A stretch of 64,000 nucleotides of DNA from NCBI GenBank assembly GCA_034437515.1, contig DAOTTX010000104.1:98581-162580 (forward strand), read 5' to 3'. Below, in pieces: positions 1-8,865 of the stretch; position 1 is the first letter of the stretch; the number at the start of each line of letters is the position of its first letter. A model generated the notes under the pieces. It was not told the origin of the DNA. It did no database searches and saw only the letters and a list, made by a program, of their open reading frames with translations. Origin of the DNA: DAOTTX01 sp034437515 (GTDB lineage: Bacteria; Chloroflexota; Anaerolineae; Aggregatilineales; Phototrophicaceae). The position numbers were made by a program, and so were the translations under genes.

Positions 1-2
1 CA

Positions 3-170
3 CCGCCGCTGACGACGATCAACCAGCAAGCGGTTTTGCTCGGTGAGCAGGCCGCACACATACTGCTGGACGTCCTCAGCGATAAGCAACCATCCCCGGT
101 GGTTCATCAGCCGACCCTCGTTGTTAGGGGGACTTCGGCGGAACCACGTTTAAGCCTGAAACATTCATAG
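3..170 (+). CDS. LacI-family transcriptional regulator, C-terminal end (partial)
   Basis: This open frame enters from the left edge and encodes the last 55 residues of a protein ending at a TAG. It begins PPLTTINQQAVLLGEQAA and continues ILLDVLSD, then the strand PTLVVRGTSA. In LacI/GalR regulators this is the end of the periplasmic-binding-protein-like effector domain: a 'PPLTTI' strand, a helix with G..AA..LL, and a final 'P.LVVR.S' strand. The DNA-binding domain lies outside the window. It sits directly upstream of a sugar ABC transporter and glycosidase on the same strand, so it probably controls that locus. Family assignment is firm for such a short piece; the ligand cannot be inferred. 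Confidence 0.8.
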   Translation, partial: PPLTTINQQAVLLGEQAAHILLDVLSDKQPSPVVHQPTLVVRGTSAEPRLSLKHS

Positions 171-249
171 TGAAAGGAGTTTGCTCTAGACGGGATAAGC
201 ACTTTTGAAAGAATTGATCCATTTCTATCTACTTAAGGAGAACTAACTC

Positions 250-1554
250 ATGCAAAAACGGACAATCGCACTACTTTTTGTCTCTATACTGCTGCTTGCC
301 TTCGTGCTGCCAGCCCTGGCACAAGACGAAGAAGAAGCGGTCAACTTGCGTTGGCGTACCCGCCCGGATAACCAGGCTGAAATTGATGTGTATTCCTCTG
401 TGAGTAACGACATCGACGCCAACTGGGAAGGCGTCAGCCTCGGATACGAGCCGGGTGGTTCGGAATCGGCGGCTTACCAGGACGTGCTCATCACCGAGCT
501 TGAAGCCGGTACCGCACCGGATGTTTTCTGGATCCCCGGTACTGACGTGGCACGCTTTGCTGAAGCCGGTGTCATCCTCAATCTGGCGGAGTTCGCCGAA
601 GAAGATGAAGACTTTTCCGTCGAAGACTTCTACGCCGGGCCGATGGGCTTCCTGACGACACCGGTCGAAGAAGGCCAAGATGCGCTGTGGGGGCTGCCGC
701 GTGACGTCTCCGCGTTTGCCATCTACTACAATGCCGAACTGTTTGACGAAGCCGGTCTAGATTACCCCGGCGGCGAGGATTGGGACTGGGATCGCTTTGA
801 AGAAGCTACCCTGGAGATCAACTCGCTCGGTGACGACACGGCAGGCTTCGGCATGAACAACTGGTGGGCCAACTATGGTTACTTTGTCAACGCTGCTGGT
901 TCGAGCTTCTTCAACGAAGACTACACCGCCTGTGCGCTTGACAACGACGCGACCGTCGAAGGTCTGAGCTTCGCCAAGGAACTCTACGACGCCGGTGCAG
1001 CCGTCCCCTGGGGTGATAACGCCGAGCCGCCCTTCCTGGCAGGTAATGTTGGTATGTTCCTGAACGGGCGCTGGGCGACCCCTGGCACCATCGAAGGGGC
1101 GGATTTTGATTGGAACGTCGCGCCGCTGCCCGTCGGCCCCAGTGGTGAAGCCACCAACTGGCTGTTCTGGGGGGCTTATGTGGTCAACTCAGAAACCGAG
1201 AATCCCGAAGAAGCCTGGGATCTGGTCACCCGCCTGACCAGTGCGGAAGTCCAGGGTGAAATCGCTTCACTGGGTGCTAATATCCCCAGTCGCGCCACCG
1301 ACGAGGCAATCGAACTATTCCTGAACACGCTGCCGGATTCCGATGTGAACAATCAGGCGTTCATCGCCGGTACGACCGCACCGGACGTCCGCACAGAAGC
1401 ACCGCTGTTCGCTGGTGACTGGCCCGCAATCGACGCCGCTTACCTGAATGGTGTGACCGCCGTGTTCAACGGTGATCTCGATGCTGAAGAATTCGCCGCG
1501 ACGATCTGCACGCAGGTCGCCGATGAATTTGAAGACATGGAAGAAGAAGAATAG
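250..1554 (+). CDS. Sugar ABC transporter substrate-binding protein (family 1)
   Basis: A 434-residue extracellular solute-binding protein of a CUT1 carbohydrate transporter. Residues 1-24 form a Sec signal peptide (basic QKR, hydrophobic core, cleavage after ALA before QDEEE). There is no lipobox cysteine, so it looks secreted rather than lipid-anchored. The body has family-1 features: TAPDVFWI near residue 88, a GLPRDVSAFAIYYN hinge strand, and NVGMFLNGRWA around 265. The mature N terminus and the C terminus (DMEEEE) are strongly acidic. The start is preceded by AAGGAG at a good distance. Two permeases and a GH2 glycosidase follow, but no ATPase gene, so a shared ATPase elsewhere is likely. 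The sugar is unknown. Confidence 0.93.
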   Translation: MQKRTIALLFVSILLLAFVLPALAQDEEEAVNLRWRTRPDNQAEIDVYSSVSNDIDANWEGVSLGYEPGGSESAAYQDVLITELEAGTAPDVFWIPGTDVARFAEAGVILNLAEFAEEDEDFSVEDFYAGPMGFLTTPVEEGQDALWGLPRDVSAFAIYYNAELFDEAGLDYPGGEDWDWDRFEEATLEINSLGDDTAGFGMNNWWANYGYFVNAAGSSFFNEDYTACALDNDATVEGLSFAKELYDAGAAVPWGDNAEPPFLAGNVGMFLNGRWATPGTIEGADFDWNVAPLPVGPSGEATNWLFWGAYVVNSETENPEEAWDLVTRLTSAEVQGEIASLGANIPSRATDEAIELFLNTLPDSDVNNQAFIAGTTAPDVRTEAPLFAGDWPAIDAAYLNGVTAVFNGDLDAEEFAATICTQVADEFEDMEEEE

Positions 1555-1576
1555 CATCTAGCGATGCTTTAACATC

Positions 1577-1598
1577 GGGGTGGCCTTACGGTCACCCC
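1577..1598 (+). terminator. Intercistronic hairpin after the binding-protein gene
   Basis: GGGGTGGCC and GGTCACCCC form a 9-bp stem (one G-U pair) closed by the tetraloop TTAC. A short T run (1604-1608) follows a few bases later. It lies between the binding-protein gene and the first permease. Such hairpins usually stop part of the transcripts or protect the upstream mRNA, giving more binding protein than permease. Confidence 0.65.
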
Positions 1599-1701
1599 CC
1601 ACATTTTTACAGTGCTGGTGTCGAGGATAGCTGCAACGCAACTGTCTTCCGCACAATCACTGTGAGACACCAAAATTATTCCGCAGGGGGGGCTTTTTTG
1701 C

Positions 1702-3429
1702 ATGGATACAACATTTGATCGTGTAGGCAATCGCGGGACGTCACCATCAGAAGTTGGAACGCCGCTGGTTATTCCGCTGAGTTTGTTCTGGAACATCGTC
1801 GTCGCGCTTGGTTCCGGTGCGCTGGCCTATCATCTACTCTTCGTATTAGACGATCTGCCGCGCTTAGGTGACCCGGTGCGCTACTTCCTCGGTTTGGTCG
1901 CCGCGATGCCGATGGTTCTGGCACTCATCGGTGATGTGTTGCTGCTGCGCAAGCAGGGTGGTGGGCGTTACATCACATTGGTGCTTTATTTCGTCGGTAT
2001 GGTGCTTTCGCTGGCGCTGTTGTTGGATCAATGGGGGTTTTACCAGAGTTTTGAGTACATCACGGATGGTGTGATCGAAAATGCGCCGATTACATTGGGC
2101 TTCGCCGTCGCTTATGCGTTGTATTGGTTATCTGGTCGCTTCATCGAAGATGATAATCCGCTACGGGGACGTTTAGACAATGTTGCTGGCATCATCGCGG
2201 CGATCACACTTCTGGTGCTGCTGATTGCCTCTGATGTTCTCGGCGGGTTCGAGTCGTTGTTAAGCACGTACAGTGAATCGCTGACGTGGGTGCTGACCGG
2301 GTTAACGGTCGTGTTCGCGCTGCTGTTCGGTTTTATGTTGCGCCTGGGGCGATATTTCGGCGAGACGCCGGAGCAGCTTGTTTCCTGGCAGGGGTGGTTG
2401 ATGCTCTCACCAAACATCGTTGGGTTTGCGATCTTTTTCGCCGGGCCGCTGCTGCTTTCGCTCTATCTCTCGTTCACGGATGCACAGCTCGGTTCCAGCG
2501 CGCAGGGGCAAGGGCCGAACTTCATCGCGTTCGATAACTATGCTGATCTGCTGGCACTCGAAATCGAGTCTGTGCCGATTGAATACGATGACAGCGGCGA
2601 GCGCCTGCTTGTCTACGATCAAGACATCACAAGCGAGCTTTACGATCCATTGACCGGGTTTGACGTCGGTGATACGCGCTATGTGATCGGTGCGAAGAGC
2701 GCGCTCTTCTGGACGGCGATGCGTAACACCCTCTTATTTTGTCTGCTGTTGTTACCTTTAGCCATCGTCCCCGCGCTGACGCTTTCACTGATCTTGAACT
2801 CCAAACTGCCGGGGATGAAGTTCTTCCGGGCAGTGTATTTTCTGCCTTCAGTGGCGGCGGTGGTCGGTTCCGCGTTGATCTGGCAGTGGTTGTACGGGTC
2901 GGGCGGTACCGGTTACATCAACTACGCGATTGGTGAGTTTGTCGGCTTTATCAACGGGATATTCGGCACCGGCATCGCCGAACCGGATGTTCGATGGCTG
3001 AACGATCCCAACATTGTACTGATCTCGGTCGTGATCCTCGCGGCGTGGCAGGTGATCGGTTATAACACCGTGCTGTTTCTCGCCGGTTTGCAGGGTGTGC
3101 CAAAAACACTTTACGAAGCAGCGATGATCGACGGGGCGAACAAGTGGCAACAGTTCCGCAATGTGACCATGCCTATGCTCGCACCGACCACGTTCTTCGT
3201 GTTCATCACGACGATGGTCACCGGGTTGCAGGCATTCAACGAGCCTTACGCGCTCTTCCCCAACCAGACCGTCCCCGAACAGGCGACGACAGCGGTCTAT
3301 CATATGTACCGGCGGGCGTTCTTTGGCTCGCAGTTCGGTGAGGCTTCTGCGATTGCATGGTTGCTATTCATCTTCATTTTCGGCATCACGCTGTTGCAAT
3401 TCCGCTTCCAGCGCAGCGAAGCTTACTAA
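1702..3429 (+). CDS. Sugar ABC transporter permease, MalF-like, with extra N-terminal membrane domain
   Basis: A 575-residue inner-membrane permease of the CUT1 family. The canonical core begins near residue 230 (PNIVGFAIFFAGPLLLSLYL) and contains the EAA loop that contacts the ATPase (EAAMIDGANKWQQF, about residue 475). Typical MalF-like permeases have about 300 residues. This one has an extra 220-residue N-terminal part with about six predicted membrane helices, and an insertion of roughly 60 residues in the first external loop (about 265-330, IEYDDSGERLLVYDQD). The start ATG is the first in frame, with a G-rich stretch upstream. The second permease follows after 12 nt, so the two form the heterodimeric pore. 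The function of the extra helices is unknown. Confidence 0.92.
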   Translation: MDTTFDRVGNRGTSPSEVGTPLVIPLSLFWNIVVALGSGALAYHLLFVLDDLPRLGDPVRYFLGLVAAMPMVLALIGDVLLLRKQGGGRYITLVLYFVGMVLSLALLLDQWGFYQSFEYITDGVIENAPITLGFAVAYALYWLSGRFIEDDNPLRGRLDNVAGIIAAITLLVLLIASDVLGGFESLLSTYSESLTWVLTGLTVVFALLFGFMLRLGRYFGETPEQLVSWQGWLMLSPNIVGFAIFFAGPLLLSLYLSFTDAQLGSSAQGQGPNFIAFDNYADLLALEIESVPIEYDDSGERLLVYDQDITSELYDPLTGFDVGDTRYVIGAKSALFWTAMRNTLLFCLLLLPLAIVPALTLSLILNSKLPGMKFFRAVYFLPSVAAVVGSALIWQWLYGSGGTGYINYAIGEFVGFINGIFGTGIAEPDVRWLNDPNIVLISVVILAAWQVIGYNTVLFLAGLQGVPKTLYEAAMIDGANKWQQFRNVTMPMLAPTTFFVFITTMVTGLQAFNEPYALFPNQTVPEQATTAVYHMYRRAFFGSQFGEASAIAWLLFIFIFGITLLQFRFQRSEAY

Positions 3430-3441
3430 GGAAGGCACATC

Positions 3442-4680
3442 ATGACGAAACTAACTCCCGGTATGATTGTCACCCGTATTCTGATTTATACCGTTTTGGC
3501 CGGCTTTGCTTTCTTGATGATTTTTCCGTTCCTTTACATGATATCGACCTCGCTCAAGACGACGCAGGATGTGTTCAACGTGCCGCCGCGTCTGCTGCCT
3601 TATTCTGCTGTCGCCACGACTTACGAAGGTGAGGAGCGCCAGCTCTACACGGTCACCGTCGATGGCGAGACGTATGAGATGATCGAAACGGACGAGCAGC
3701 AGCGTTATACATTTTTGACGACGCGAGAACGCATCAATACTGAGAATCATCGTGATAGCGAGATCGTCACCCGTCAGCCCGAAGATGCTATCGTCGAAAC
3801 GGATGAAGTCGTCACCGTGATGATGGACAACGGGCGCGAACGTGAATTTGATGTGTTTGAAGTGACCATCGACGGCGAGACTCAGACATTACTGGAAGCG
3901 TACAGTTCCAATTTGAGCCAGTATGTCGTGCCGGATAACCCGGAAATCTCCGCCTTCGTCATCCCGGAAGACCCGGTCGAAGTGGTCGAGTTCCAGTGGG
4001 ATAATTACCAATATGTGTTTGGCGTCAATCAAGAAATTCTCGATCTTGACCGGGCTTTCGTCAATACCGCGTTAGTAACTGTGTTGGTCGTGATCGGACA
4101 ACTCATCACGTCGATTTTTGGTGGTTATGCCTTCAGCCGTGTGCGCTTTCGTGGGCGTGATACGCTGTTTCTGGTCTATCTGGGGTCGATTATGATCCCG
4201 TTCGTCGTGCTGATTATCCCGATCTATCGGCTCATGGTGATCTTCGGCTGGGACGCGCAGCTCGTCTCTTTGATTATCCCCTGGTTGTTTACGGCCTACG
4301 GCACATTCCTGATGCGCCAGTTCTTCATGAGCATTCCGGTGGAGCTTGAGGAGGCCGCGCTGATGGACGGTGCCAGCCGGTTCCGCATCTTGTGGACGAT
4401 CTTTGTGCCGCTTAGCCGTCCAGCGATTGCGACACTGGCGATTTTCTCGTTCCTGTATGCGTGGAACAGCTTCTTGTGGCCGCTGCTCATCATCGGTGAA
4501 GGTACGGTCGAGAATCACGTCTTGACGCTGGCACTGATCCGCTTGAGTAACAGCTTCGCCAACGAGCCAAACATCGTGCTCACGGGTGCGGCGATTGCGA
4601 TCATCCCGCCCATGATCGTGTTTGTACTCGCGCAGAAATACTTTATCGAAGGCGTTGCAACCTCCGGGTTGAAAGGTTAG
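3442..4680 (+). CDS. Sugar ABC transporter permease, MalG-like, with large extracytoplasmic insertion
   Basis: A 412-residue partner permease. Residues 10-35 form the first membrane helix. Residues from about 45 to 195 form a hydrophilic, beta-rich insertion (VDGETYEMIETDEQQRYTF and later TIDGETQTLLEA) that ordinary MalG-like proteins of about 280 residues lack. The usual core resumes near 205 with five helices and the EAA loop EEAALMDGASRFRILW (about residue 297). The C terminus has the typical IEGVATSGLKG ending. The gene is preceded by AAGGA and starts 12 nt after the MalF-like gene. The insertion should face outside the membrane, where the binding protein docks. Confidence 0.93.
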   Translation: MTKLTPGMIVTRILIYTVLAGFAFLMIFPFLYMISTSLKTTQDVFNVPPRLLPYSAVATTYEGEERQLYTVTVDGETYEMIETDEQQRYTFLTTRERINTENHRDSEIVTRQPEDAIVETDEVVTVMMDNGREREFDVFEVTIDGETQTLLEAYSSNLSQYVVPDNPEISAFVIPEDPVEVVEFQWDNYQYVFGVNQEILDLDRAFVNTALVTVLVVIGQLITSIFGGYAFSRVRFRGRDTLFLVYLGSIMIPFVVLIIPIYRLMVIFGWDAQLVSLIIPWLFTAYGTFLMRQFFMSIPVELEEAALMDGASRFRILWTIFVPLSRPAIATLAIFSFLYAWNSFLWPLLIIGEGTVENHVLTLALIRLSNSFANEPNIVLTGAAIAIIPPMIVFVLAQKYFIEGVATSGLKG

Positions 4681-4683
4681 ACG

Positions 4684-6852
4684 TTGAGAGCAGCATACGA
4701 CTTTAATCAGGGGTGGTTGTATCTCGCTGAACAAGTGGGTGAAACCACCCCCGACAGCGTGTTCGAGCCGGTGACGGTACCCCACAGTAACGTCATCTTG
4801 CCGCATCAGGGGTTTGATGATGCGGCTTACCAATTCATCAGTACCTATCGCAAACGCTTCACGCTGCCCGAACCCTTGCACGGACGCCGTTTGTACCTCG
4901 ATTTCGAGGGGGCCATGCTCGCCGCGACGGTGACGGTCAACGGGCATACATTCGAGGAACACCGGGGCGGGTACACGCCGTTTTCCTTCGACATCACGGA
5001 TTACGTCGATGCTGATGGTGAAAACCTGCTCGTCGTTCATCTGGACAGTACAGAACGATCAGATATCCCGCCGTTTGGTTTCGTGGTGGATTACCTGACG
5101 TTCGGCGGTATCTACCGGGAAGTGTCCCTGCGTTACGTCGAGCCGGTACATATCGAAAATGTTCGTGTGCGCACCTATGACGTCTTGAGCGATCAGCGCC
5201 GTGCTGCCGTCGATGTGTGGGTACGCAACCAGAGTGAGGAAGCACAATCGGTCACCGTGCGTGTGGAGACGATTGGGGAAAATCTACACATCGAACCCCA
5301 TGCAACCGCGCAGACGACTCTCGATCTCCCCGCCGGTGATTATGCGCTGTGGACGTTGGATGAGCCGATCCTCCACACCGTAGAGACGACGCTGCACAAC
5401 CAGGATGGCGAAACAATCGACCAGATTGAAACGCGCTTTGGCTTTCGTGAGGCGATCTTTAAAGATGATGGATTTTACTTCAACGGTGAGCGGCTTTTTC
5501 TGCGTGGCTTGAACCGCCACCAGACGTACCCGTTTATAGGCGCGGCGGCTCCGGCGCGCCTGCAACGCAAAGACGCCGAAATCGTCAAATATGAATTGGG
5601 CTGTAACCTCGTCCGCACATCACATTACCCGCAGAGCGAGCACTTTATCGACTACTGCGACGAGATCGGCCTGTTAGTGTTCGAGGAAATCCCCGGTTGG
5701 CAGCATATCGGTGATGTTGATTGGCAGGCGCTCAGTCTGCGGGATGTACGGGCGATGATCGAGCGTGACTGGAATCATCCGTCAGTTATCTTATGGGGTG
5801 TGCGCATCAACGAATCGGGTGATAACACCGAGTTCTACACACAGACCAACGCGCTCGCCCACGAACTCGACCCGACCCGGCAGACCGGCGGTGTGCGTTA
5901 CTTCCAAAAAAGTGAATTCCTCGAAGACGTGTTTACCTATAACGACTTTAGCAATAGCATCGAGGAACCAAACAATACACCCTACATGGTCACAGAATTT
6001 AACGGGCACATGTTCCCGACCAAGAGCTTCGACAACGAAGAACGTCGGGTCGAACACGCACTGCGTCACGCTCGTATTCAAGATCGTGCGATGGGCATGG
6101 GCGGTGTCTCCGGAGCGATTGGTTGGTGCGCGTTCGACTATAACACGCACAAAGAGTTCGGCAGTGGCGACCGTATCTGTTATCACGGTGTCATGGATAT
6201 GTTCCGGTTGCCCAAGTACGCCGGACACTTCTACGCCAGTCAGGTGTCACCGACGGAGAAAATCGTGCTGCAAGCAGCGACAGTGTGGTCAATGGGAGAT
6301 CGCAGCAGGGGCGGCAATGATCCCCTGTACATCTTTAGCAATTGTGATGTGGTGCGCGTCTACGCCGGGGATGAGGATATCGGGTTGTTTGAACCAGCGC
6401 GAGACGAGTTTCCCTACCTGCCGCAGCCACCGTTCAAGGTCACCGGCTTGCAGATGCGTTGGGGTGATGCCTTTGGTGACTTGCACATCATCGGTTATCT
6501 CGACGGTGAACAGGTCGCGGAGCAGCGCATCGCCTGTGATGGGCAACCGCACGCGCTTGAACTCCATGCCGATGATGACACACTCCACGCTGATAGTGTG
6601 GATATGACGCGCCTCACGTTTCGTCTGGTCGATGTGTATGGCAATCGGTTGCCGTATTTAGCGCAGGTCGTGACGTTCAGCATCGAAGGCCCTGGAGAAT
6701 TGATCGGGACGAACCCGTTCCCGTTGATCGGTGGGCAAGCGGCGGTGTTCCTCAAGGCGACCCATACACCGGGGACGGTCACTGTGCGGGCACAGGTGCC
6801 GGGGTTGGCGGACGCTGAAGTTCAAGTTATACTCGACGCTTCATACGTTTAG
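4684..6852 (+). CDS. Glycoside hydrolase family 2 (beta-galactosidase/beta-glucuronidase type)
   Basis: A 722-residue GH2 enzyme with a jelly-roll sugar-binding domain (1 to about 160), an immunoglobulin-like domain (about 165-260), a TIM-barrel catalytic domain (about 262-560) and a C-terminal beta-domain. The acid/base is Glu377 in RINES and the nucleophile is Glu438 in VTEFNGH, so both catalytic residues are present. LRGLNRHQTYPF marks the barrel start. There is no signal peptide, so it should act in the cytoplasm on imported oligosaccharide. It begins with TTG 3 nt after the permease stop; AAAGG lies upstream. Operon position makes it the hydrolase for the transported sugar. Exact specificity cannot be read from sequence. 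Confidence 0.9.
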   Translation: MRAAYDFNQGWLYLAEQVGETTPDSVFEPVTVPHSNVILPHQGFDDAAYQFISTYRKRFTLPEPLHGRRLYLDFEGAMLAATVTVNGHTFEEHRGGYTPFSFDITDYVDADGENLLVVHLDSTERSDIPPFGFVVDYLTFGGIYREVSLRYVEPVHIENVRVRTYDVLSDQRRAAVDVWVRNQSEEAQSVTVRVETIGENLHIEPHATAQTTLDLPAGDYALWTLDEPILHTVETTLHNQDGETIDQIETRFGFREAIFKDDGFYFNGERLFLRGLNRHQTYPFIGAAAPARLQRKDAEIVKYELGCNLVRTSHYPQSEHFIDYCDEIGLLVFEEIPGWQHIGDVDWQALSLRDVRAMIERDWNHPSVILWGVRINESGDNTEFYTQTNALAHELDPTRQTGGVRYFQKSEFLEDVFTYNDFSNSIEEPNNTPYMVTEFNGHMFPTKSFDNEERRVEHALRHARIQDRAMGMGGVSGAIGWCAFDYNTHKEFGSGDRICYHGVMDMFRLPKYAGHFYASQVSPTEKIVLQAATVWSMGDRSRGGNDPLYIFSNCDVVRVYAGDEDIGLFEPARDEFPYLPQPPFKVTGLQMRWGDAFGDLHIIGYLDGEQVAEQRIACDGQPHALELHADDDTLHADSVDMTRLTFRLVDVYGNRLPYLAQVVTFSIEGPGELIGTNPFPLIGGQAAVFLKATHTPGTVTVRAQVPGLADAEVQVILDASYV

Positions 6853-6873
6853 ATGATACAACGAGGATAACGA

Positions 6874-7893
6874 ATGATCGACTTCCACGCGGGGAAAGCC
6901 TTCTGGAATTGGCGCGAGGCGCTCGCCGCCGCGCAAGAACGTTTGACTGCCTTGCATGAAGCGGTCGGTCATGTGTCAGTGCAACCTCTAGCGGAGATGT
7001 CTCGTCTTTACGCTATCGTGCTTGAATACCAACCAGATTTAATCATTGAGGTGGGGCGCTTGAGTGGCAACACCACCGTTGTGATCACCGAGGCCGCCCA
7101 ACAACTGGAAAACACTCCCGACGTCAAAAGCTACTGCCTGACCAACGTCTGGCAGGAGGTGACCGTGCCAAAACTGGCGGCGTTGACTGATGACGCATGG
7201 TTTGCACCGCTCGACGCGCAGCAGATCAACGCTTTCGATGTCGATATGCAAGCTGTCTTCGGCGACTCGGAGCGTATCTTGTTTTTATGGGATGCACACG
7301 GGTGGGCGATTGCAGAATACATGCTTGGGGTGGTGCTGCCGCTGCTGCGTGAACGCGAGCATCTGATGATGATTCACGACATCTTCGACACACGTTATGT
7401 CTTCCCTGGAGCGAAGCCATATAACGGCACGGGGATATGGCAGGGTGAAGCCCCGCCACATGATCAGATGCCGCTGACTCGTATCTTTGCCGGGCCGGTC
7501 TATGGCATTTACGAGGAGATCCTGGCTGTTCTGGATTTCTCGACCCGTAACGACCTCCCTATGCATAGTGTCGAACATGAAATGCGAACATTCATCGAAG
7601 CGGATGAGGCGCGGATGCAGGAAGCGGTCGATCTGTTGGGGGCGGTGTGGACGAACTTTAGCACACAATGGTGGTGGATCTCGCTTAACGAGAAAGCAGC
7701 GGATGTGCCGTTGACCTTCCCTACGTTTACACGACCTCAACCCGAAGTACAAACGCCCAAAGAGAAACTTGCCGATCAGATCCAACGTGACCTGGGGCGT
7801 TACACCAGCACGGATAAACCGTCACCACTCACTTATCTGTTAATTCTGGCGAAGGTGCTTACCGGGCGATATGCGCGTTACTACAACGAGTAG
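6874..7893 (+). CDS. Uncharacterised protein with methyltransferase-like Rossmann segment
   Basis: A 339-residue soluble protein that I do not recognise as a named family. Residues 48-70 read LIIEVGRLSGNTTVVITEAA, which resembles the first strand-loop-helix of class I S-adenosylmethionine enzymes. Later RILFLWDAHGWAIAEYML and HLMMIHDIFDTR resemble strands IV and V of that fold, as in cephalosporin-hydroxylase-like or glycan-modifying methyltransferases. The last 90 residues look helical. The gene follows the GH2 gene by 21 nt with a GAGGA ribosome site, so it belongs to the sugar operon. A role in modifying a sugar or glycan is only a guess; no catalytic residues are certain. Confidence 0.55.
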   Translation: MIDFHAGKAFWNWREALAAAQERLTALHEAVGHVSVQPLAEMSRLYAIVLEYQPDLIIEVGRLSGNTTVVITEAAQQLENTPDVKSYCLTNVWQEVTVPKLAALTDDAWFAPLDAQQINAFDVDMQAVFGDSERILFLWDAHGWAIAEYMLGVVLPLLREREHLMMIHDIFDTRYVFPGAKPYNGTGIWQGEAPPHDQMPLTRIFAGPVYGIYEEILAVLDFSTRNDLPMHSVEHEMRTFIEADEARMQEAVDLLGAVWTNFSTQWWWISLNEKAADVPLTFPTFTRPQPEVQTPKEKLADQIQRDLGRYTSTDKPSPLTYLLILAKVLTGRYARYYNE

Positions 7894-7903
7894 AAATAGT
7901 TGC

Positions 7904-7934
7904 TTGACTCTCCTACTGTCGGAAGGTGTAAGCT
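7904..7934 (+). promoter_or_regulatory. MerR-type promoter with 19-bp spacer
   Basis: TTGACT (7904-7909) and TAAGCT (7929-7934) are separated by exactly 19 bp, the over-long spacing typical of MerR-regulated promoters. The spacer holds an imperfect dyad, CTCTCC and GGAAGG, around TACTGTC. It lies just upstream of the merR-like gene, so autoregulation is expected: the regulator untwists the DNA to realign the two elements. Confidence 0.75.
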
Positions 7935-7961
7935 GCATCTGATGGCAATGGAGGAATGGTC

Positions 7962-8810
7962 ATGTTTAAGATCGGCGAGTTTTCTCGGTTCAGTCGTGTC
8001 TCGGTCAAGATGCTGCGTCATTACGACGAGATCGGCCTGCTGAGGCCAGCGCATGTGGATCCGTTCACGAACTATCGTTACTACACAGCGGATCAACTGC
8101 CACATCTGAACCGGATCATACTACTCAAAGACCTCGATTTCAGTCTGGAACAGATCGCCGAATTTCTGAACGAGGAACTTTCCTTCGATGAGATACGAGG
8201 TGTGCTGAAGCTCAAATGGGCAGAAATCAAGGCGCGGATGCAGGCCGATAGACAGCGGTTGGCAGTGTTGGAGCGCGTGACGATGCAGTTGAAGCACGAG
8301 ATGCCACTCCTGAGCCACGTGGTCATCGTGCGAGAAATCACCGCACAATGGGTTGTCAGCATTCGACGTCACATTTCGTTCTCAGACGATGTCTCTACGT
8401 TGTTTGAACAGTTAGAAGCCACCGTTGCGCGATATGATGCACGTGCGACCGCACCTCCATTGATGATCTATCATGACATGGAATTCGTCGAAGGGCGGCA
8501 GGATGTCGAGGTCGTTGTGCCGGTCGTAAAGGGGTTTGACCCACCAGAGGACGTGCAAACTTACACACTCCCAGGTGGGAAAATGGCCTGTATCGTCTAC
8601 ACCGGTGACTACACCAATACCGACCCGTTAATTCGACAGTTCCCCGGTTGGTTAGCCGCCAACGGTTGCCGTGCAGCGGGGCCGTTGCGTGAGGTTTATC
8701 TCCGCTTTGGCGCGGATAACGTCGGCTACACCCTGCCGGACGCTTACCTCGCGGATGTAGCGGCGGCTTACGTTACGGAGTTGCAACTGCCATTCGAGGT
8801 CGATGCATGA
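7962..8810 (+). CDS. MerR-family regulator with GyrI-like effector domain
   Basis: Residues 1-70 are a MerR winged-helix domain (FKIGEFSRFSRVSVKMLRHY, then NYRYYTADQL). A coiled-coil helix follows (KWAEIKARMQADRQRLAVLE). The C-terminal 150 residues form a GyrI-like/BmrR-type ligand-binding domain, ending LYLRF-like (REVYLRFGADNVGY). Such regulators sense hydrophobic or cationic small molecules. An in-frame ATG lies at 7956, but GGAGG at 7950-7954 leaves only 1 nt to it and 7 nt to the ATG at 7962, so I prefer 7962 (282 residues). An aldo/keto reductase follows after 55 nt and is the likely target gene. Confidence 0.9.
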   Translation: MFKIGEFSRFSRVSVKMLRHYDEIGLLRPAHVDPFTNYRYYTADQLPHLNRIILLKDLDFSLEQIAEFLNEELSFDEIRGVLKLKWAEIKARMQADRQRLAVLERVTMQLKHEMPLLSHVVIVREITAQWVVSIRRHISFSDDVSTLFEQLEATVARYDARATAPPLMIYHDMEFVEGRQDVEVVVPVVKGFDPPEDVQTYTLPGGKMACIVYTGDYTNTDPLIRQFPGWLAANGCRAAGPLREVYLRFGADNVGYTLPDAYLADVAAAYVTELQLPFEVDA

Positions 8811-8865
8811 GTTTGCTTCCATCTGCCATCATTAAACAGCTTAATTTCCAAAAGGAGAAATAACC

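Noticed and set aside
171..249. Promoter candidates upstream of the sugar-binding protein (TTGAAA ... TATCTA)
   Set aside because: Spacing is only 15 bp and no operator symmetry is evident, so I did not annotate it.
4072..5040. Long open frame of 322 codons on the minus strand
   Set aside because: It lies opposite the permease and GH2 genes, has low-complexity His/Gln/Arg/Asp-rich composition, and no ribosome site. It is an antisense shadow.
5765..6607. 280-codon frame on the plus strand inside the GH2 gene
   Set aside because: It overlaps the catalytic barrel in another frame and is Thr/Ser/Arg-rich without domain features.
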